DNA of 64,000 nucleotides. It comes from Epiperipatus broadwayi (Eukaryota; Onychophora; Udeonychophora; Euonychophora; Peripatidae). How positions within the stretch are numbered: position 1 is the first letter of the stretch; every line of letters begins with the position of its first letter. Location: assembly GCA_028023455.1 (NCBI GenBank), contig JAQFVV010000055.1, forward strand, positions 6,540,030 to 6,604,029. Direction: 5' to 3'. Positions 63,024 to 64,000 of this stretch are shown piece after piece. A program made the position numbers and the translations under genes. The notes beneath the pieces are model-generated. The model did not search any database and was not told the DNA's origin. It was given only the letters and a program-made list of their open reading frames with translations.

Positions 63024-64000
63024 GTATGAATGATATTTATTCGACAATCGTACTTTTACAAATTTTGACGTTATTATTTTAACGTTTTTTTTTTAAATAT
63101 AAATAGTATTTACGTCAAACTATTTTTTTTCTGACACATGTAACAAGGAGTAATTGCTTTTGAAAACATTTCTTAAACAGAAATTAAATGATGTTGTTTG
63201 GAACTTTATTTAAAATATTTTACATCATTAAGAGCAGATCTAAATAAGCAGTGTGATAAGTTTAGAGTATGTGGAATTGGCACTACAATTGAAGCGTAAT
63301 TTTAAAGGGAAATAGAAATTATTTAACTGACTGAAGTTGTCTAGTTATAGATTTTAGGAGTGTGTATGTGTTAAAAAGATGGATAAGGAATTAATTTACT
63401 TAGTAGAATTTGTTGTTGTCAAATTAATATGTTTACAAATAGTAGGGATTTAACATTTAATTGCAATAAACTTTACAAGACTCATAGGAGGCGGTAACTT
63501 AATTTTCCCATTAATCAGTTTTTTGCATCGTAATTATGAAAACGGCTCATCAGAGTTTATTAATTATTTTTAAATATTGAAACATTAAAATAAACTGTAT
63601 TAGTAAAGGGACCCATATTCCATGTAATGTGATTTGATCAATATTATTTTCAGAGATCTTGTAAGAAGTAGAAGACCTTTGCTGGAATTAAAAAAAACTG
63701 TCATTTCAGGCAAATGGGAAACAAATTATGCCTGATTGATTTGGATTTATATTTAAATTGAAGTCTTTCTAAATCTAAATGATAAAGATTTACCCCATGT
63801 GGCAACGTAAGAAAACTTTCCCTGTACACTTTATACAGCCAGGAAACAATGTTGTTCTCTGGGCAGTGCATTAAAGTAAATGGCTAACAAATGAAATAGT
63901 AATGTTCCAAGACTGATTGATGGTCCCAGGCAGGCAAAAGTAAAGGGCAGTTTGACCCTGACCAACAAATGTTAATTCAGAAAATGACAAGTGAAGGATA
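63024..64000 (+). other. Downstream intron of the SMARCAD1-like gene (5' part)
   Basis: No exon for the next expected helicase segment was recognised before the window end. The last 250 bases (GGCAACGTAAGAAAACTTTC...) are less AT-rich than average and could be part of a mobile element or a retrocopy, but I cannot name it. Confidence 0.6.

Overview
This window is AT-rich nuclear DNA from an animal, most likely an invertebrate. It contains one real host gene, on the plus strand, broken into small exons by very large introns. The nine exons visible (1,535 to 63,023) join without a frame break into about 376 codons of a SMARCAD1/Fun30-type SNF2 chromatin-remodelling ATPase. They run from just before the Walker A motif, through the DEAH box and motif III, to the start of the second RecA-like lobe. 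The N-terminal part and the helicase C-terminal part lie outside the window. The protein looks arthropod-like by eye, but the species cannot be fixed from this sequence.

Almost everything else is intronic and made largely of transposable-element remains. Intron 1 (1,626-7,225) holds fold-back repeats, a 31-bp minisatellite split by a 1.2-kb inverted-repeat element, and a perfect-looking 66-bp duplication. Intron 2 (7,326-32,470) holds three fold-back repeats, a Penelope-like element flanked by an inverted duplication, two long-LTR Ty3/Gypsy-type elements placed head to head around a 500-N assembly gap (16,378-28,365), a decayed hAT transposase, and a fold-back built of tRNA-derived SINE sequence. 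Intron 3 (32,610-40,603) has a long G-poor stretch that I could not classify.

Intron 4 (40,740-46,414) carries a LINE 3' fragment and a nearly full-length but broken RTE-clade LINE. Intron 5 (46,553-53,438) carries a second RTE endonuclease fragment fused to a Penelope-type GIY-YIG domain, plus SINE and fold-back copies. Intron 6 (53,538-59,378) carries a second LINE, 5'-truncated, of the same family as the 42-kb fragment. Intron 7 (59,616-62,621) has another fragment of that family and two more fold-backs.

The best leads are three. First, the LTR pair: each copy has a different internal deletion that fuses an early gag-like segment to late integrase sequence, and both LTRs carry a conserved, comparatively GC-rich open frame. 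Second, several fold-back repeat families share one short core motif. Third, mobile-element segments have joined at several points. I saw no operon-like, CRISPR-like or other clearly novel multigene system. All similarity statements come from reading motifs by eye, not from searches.
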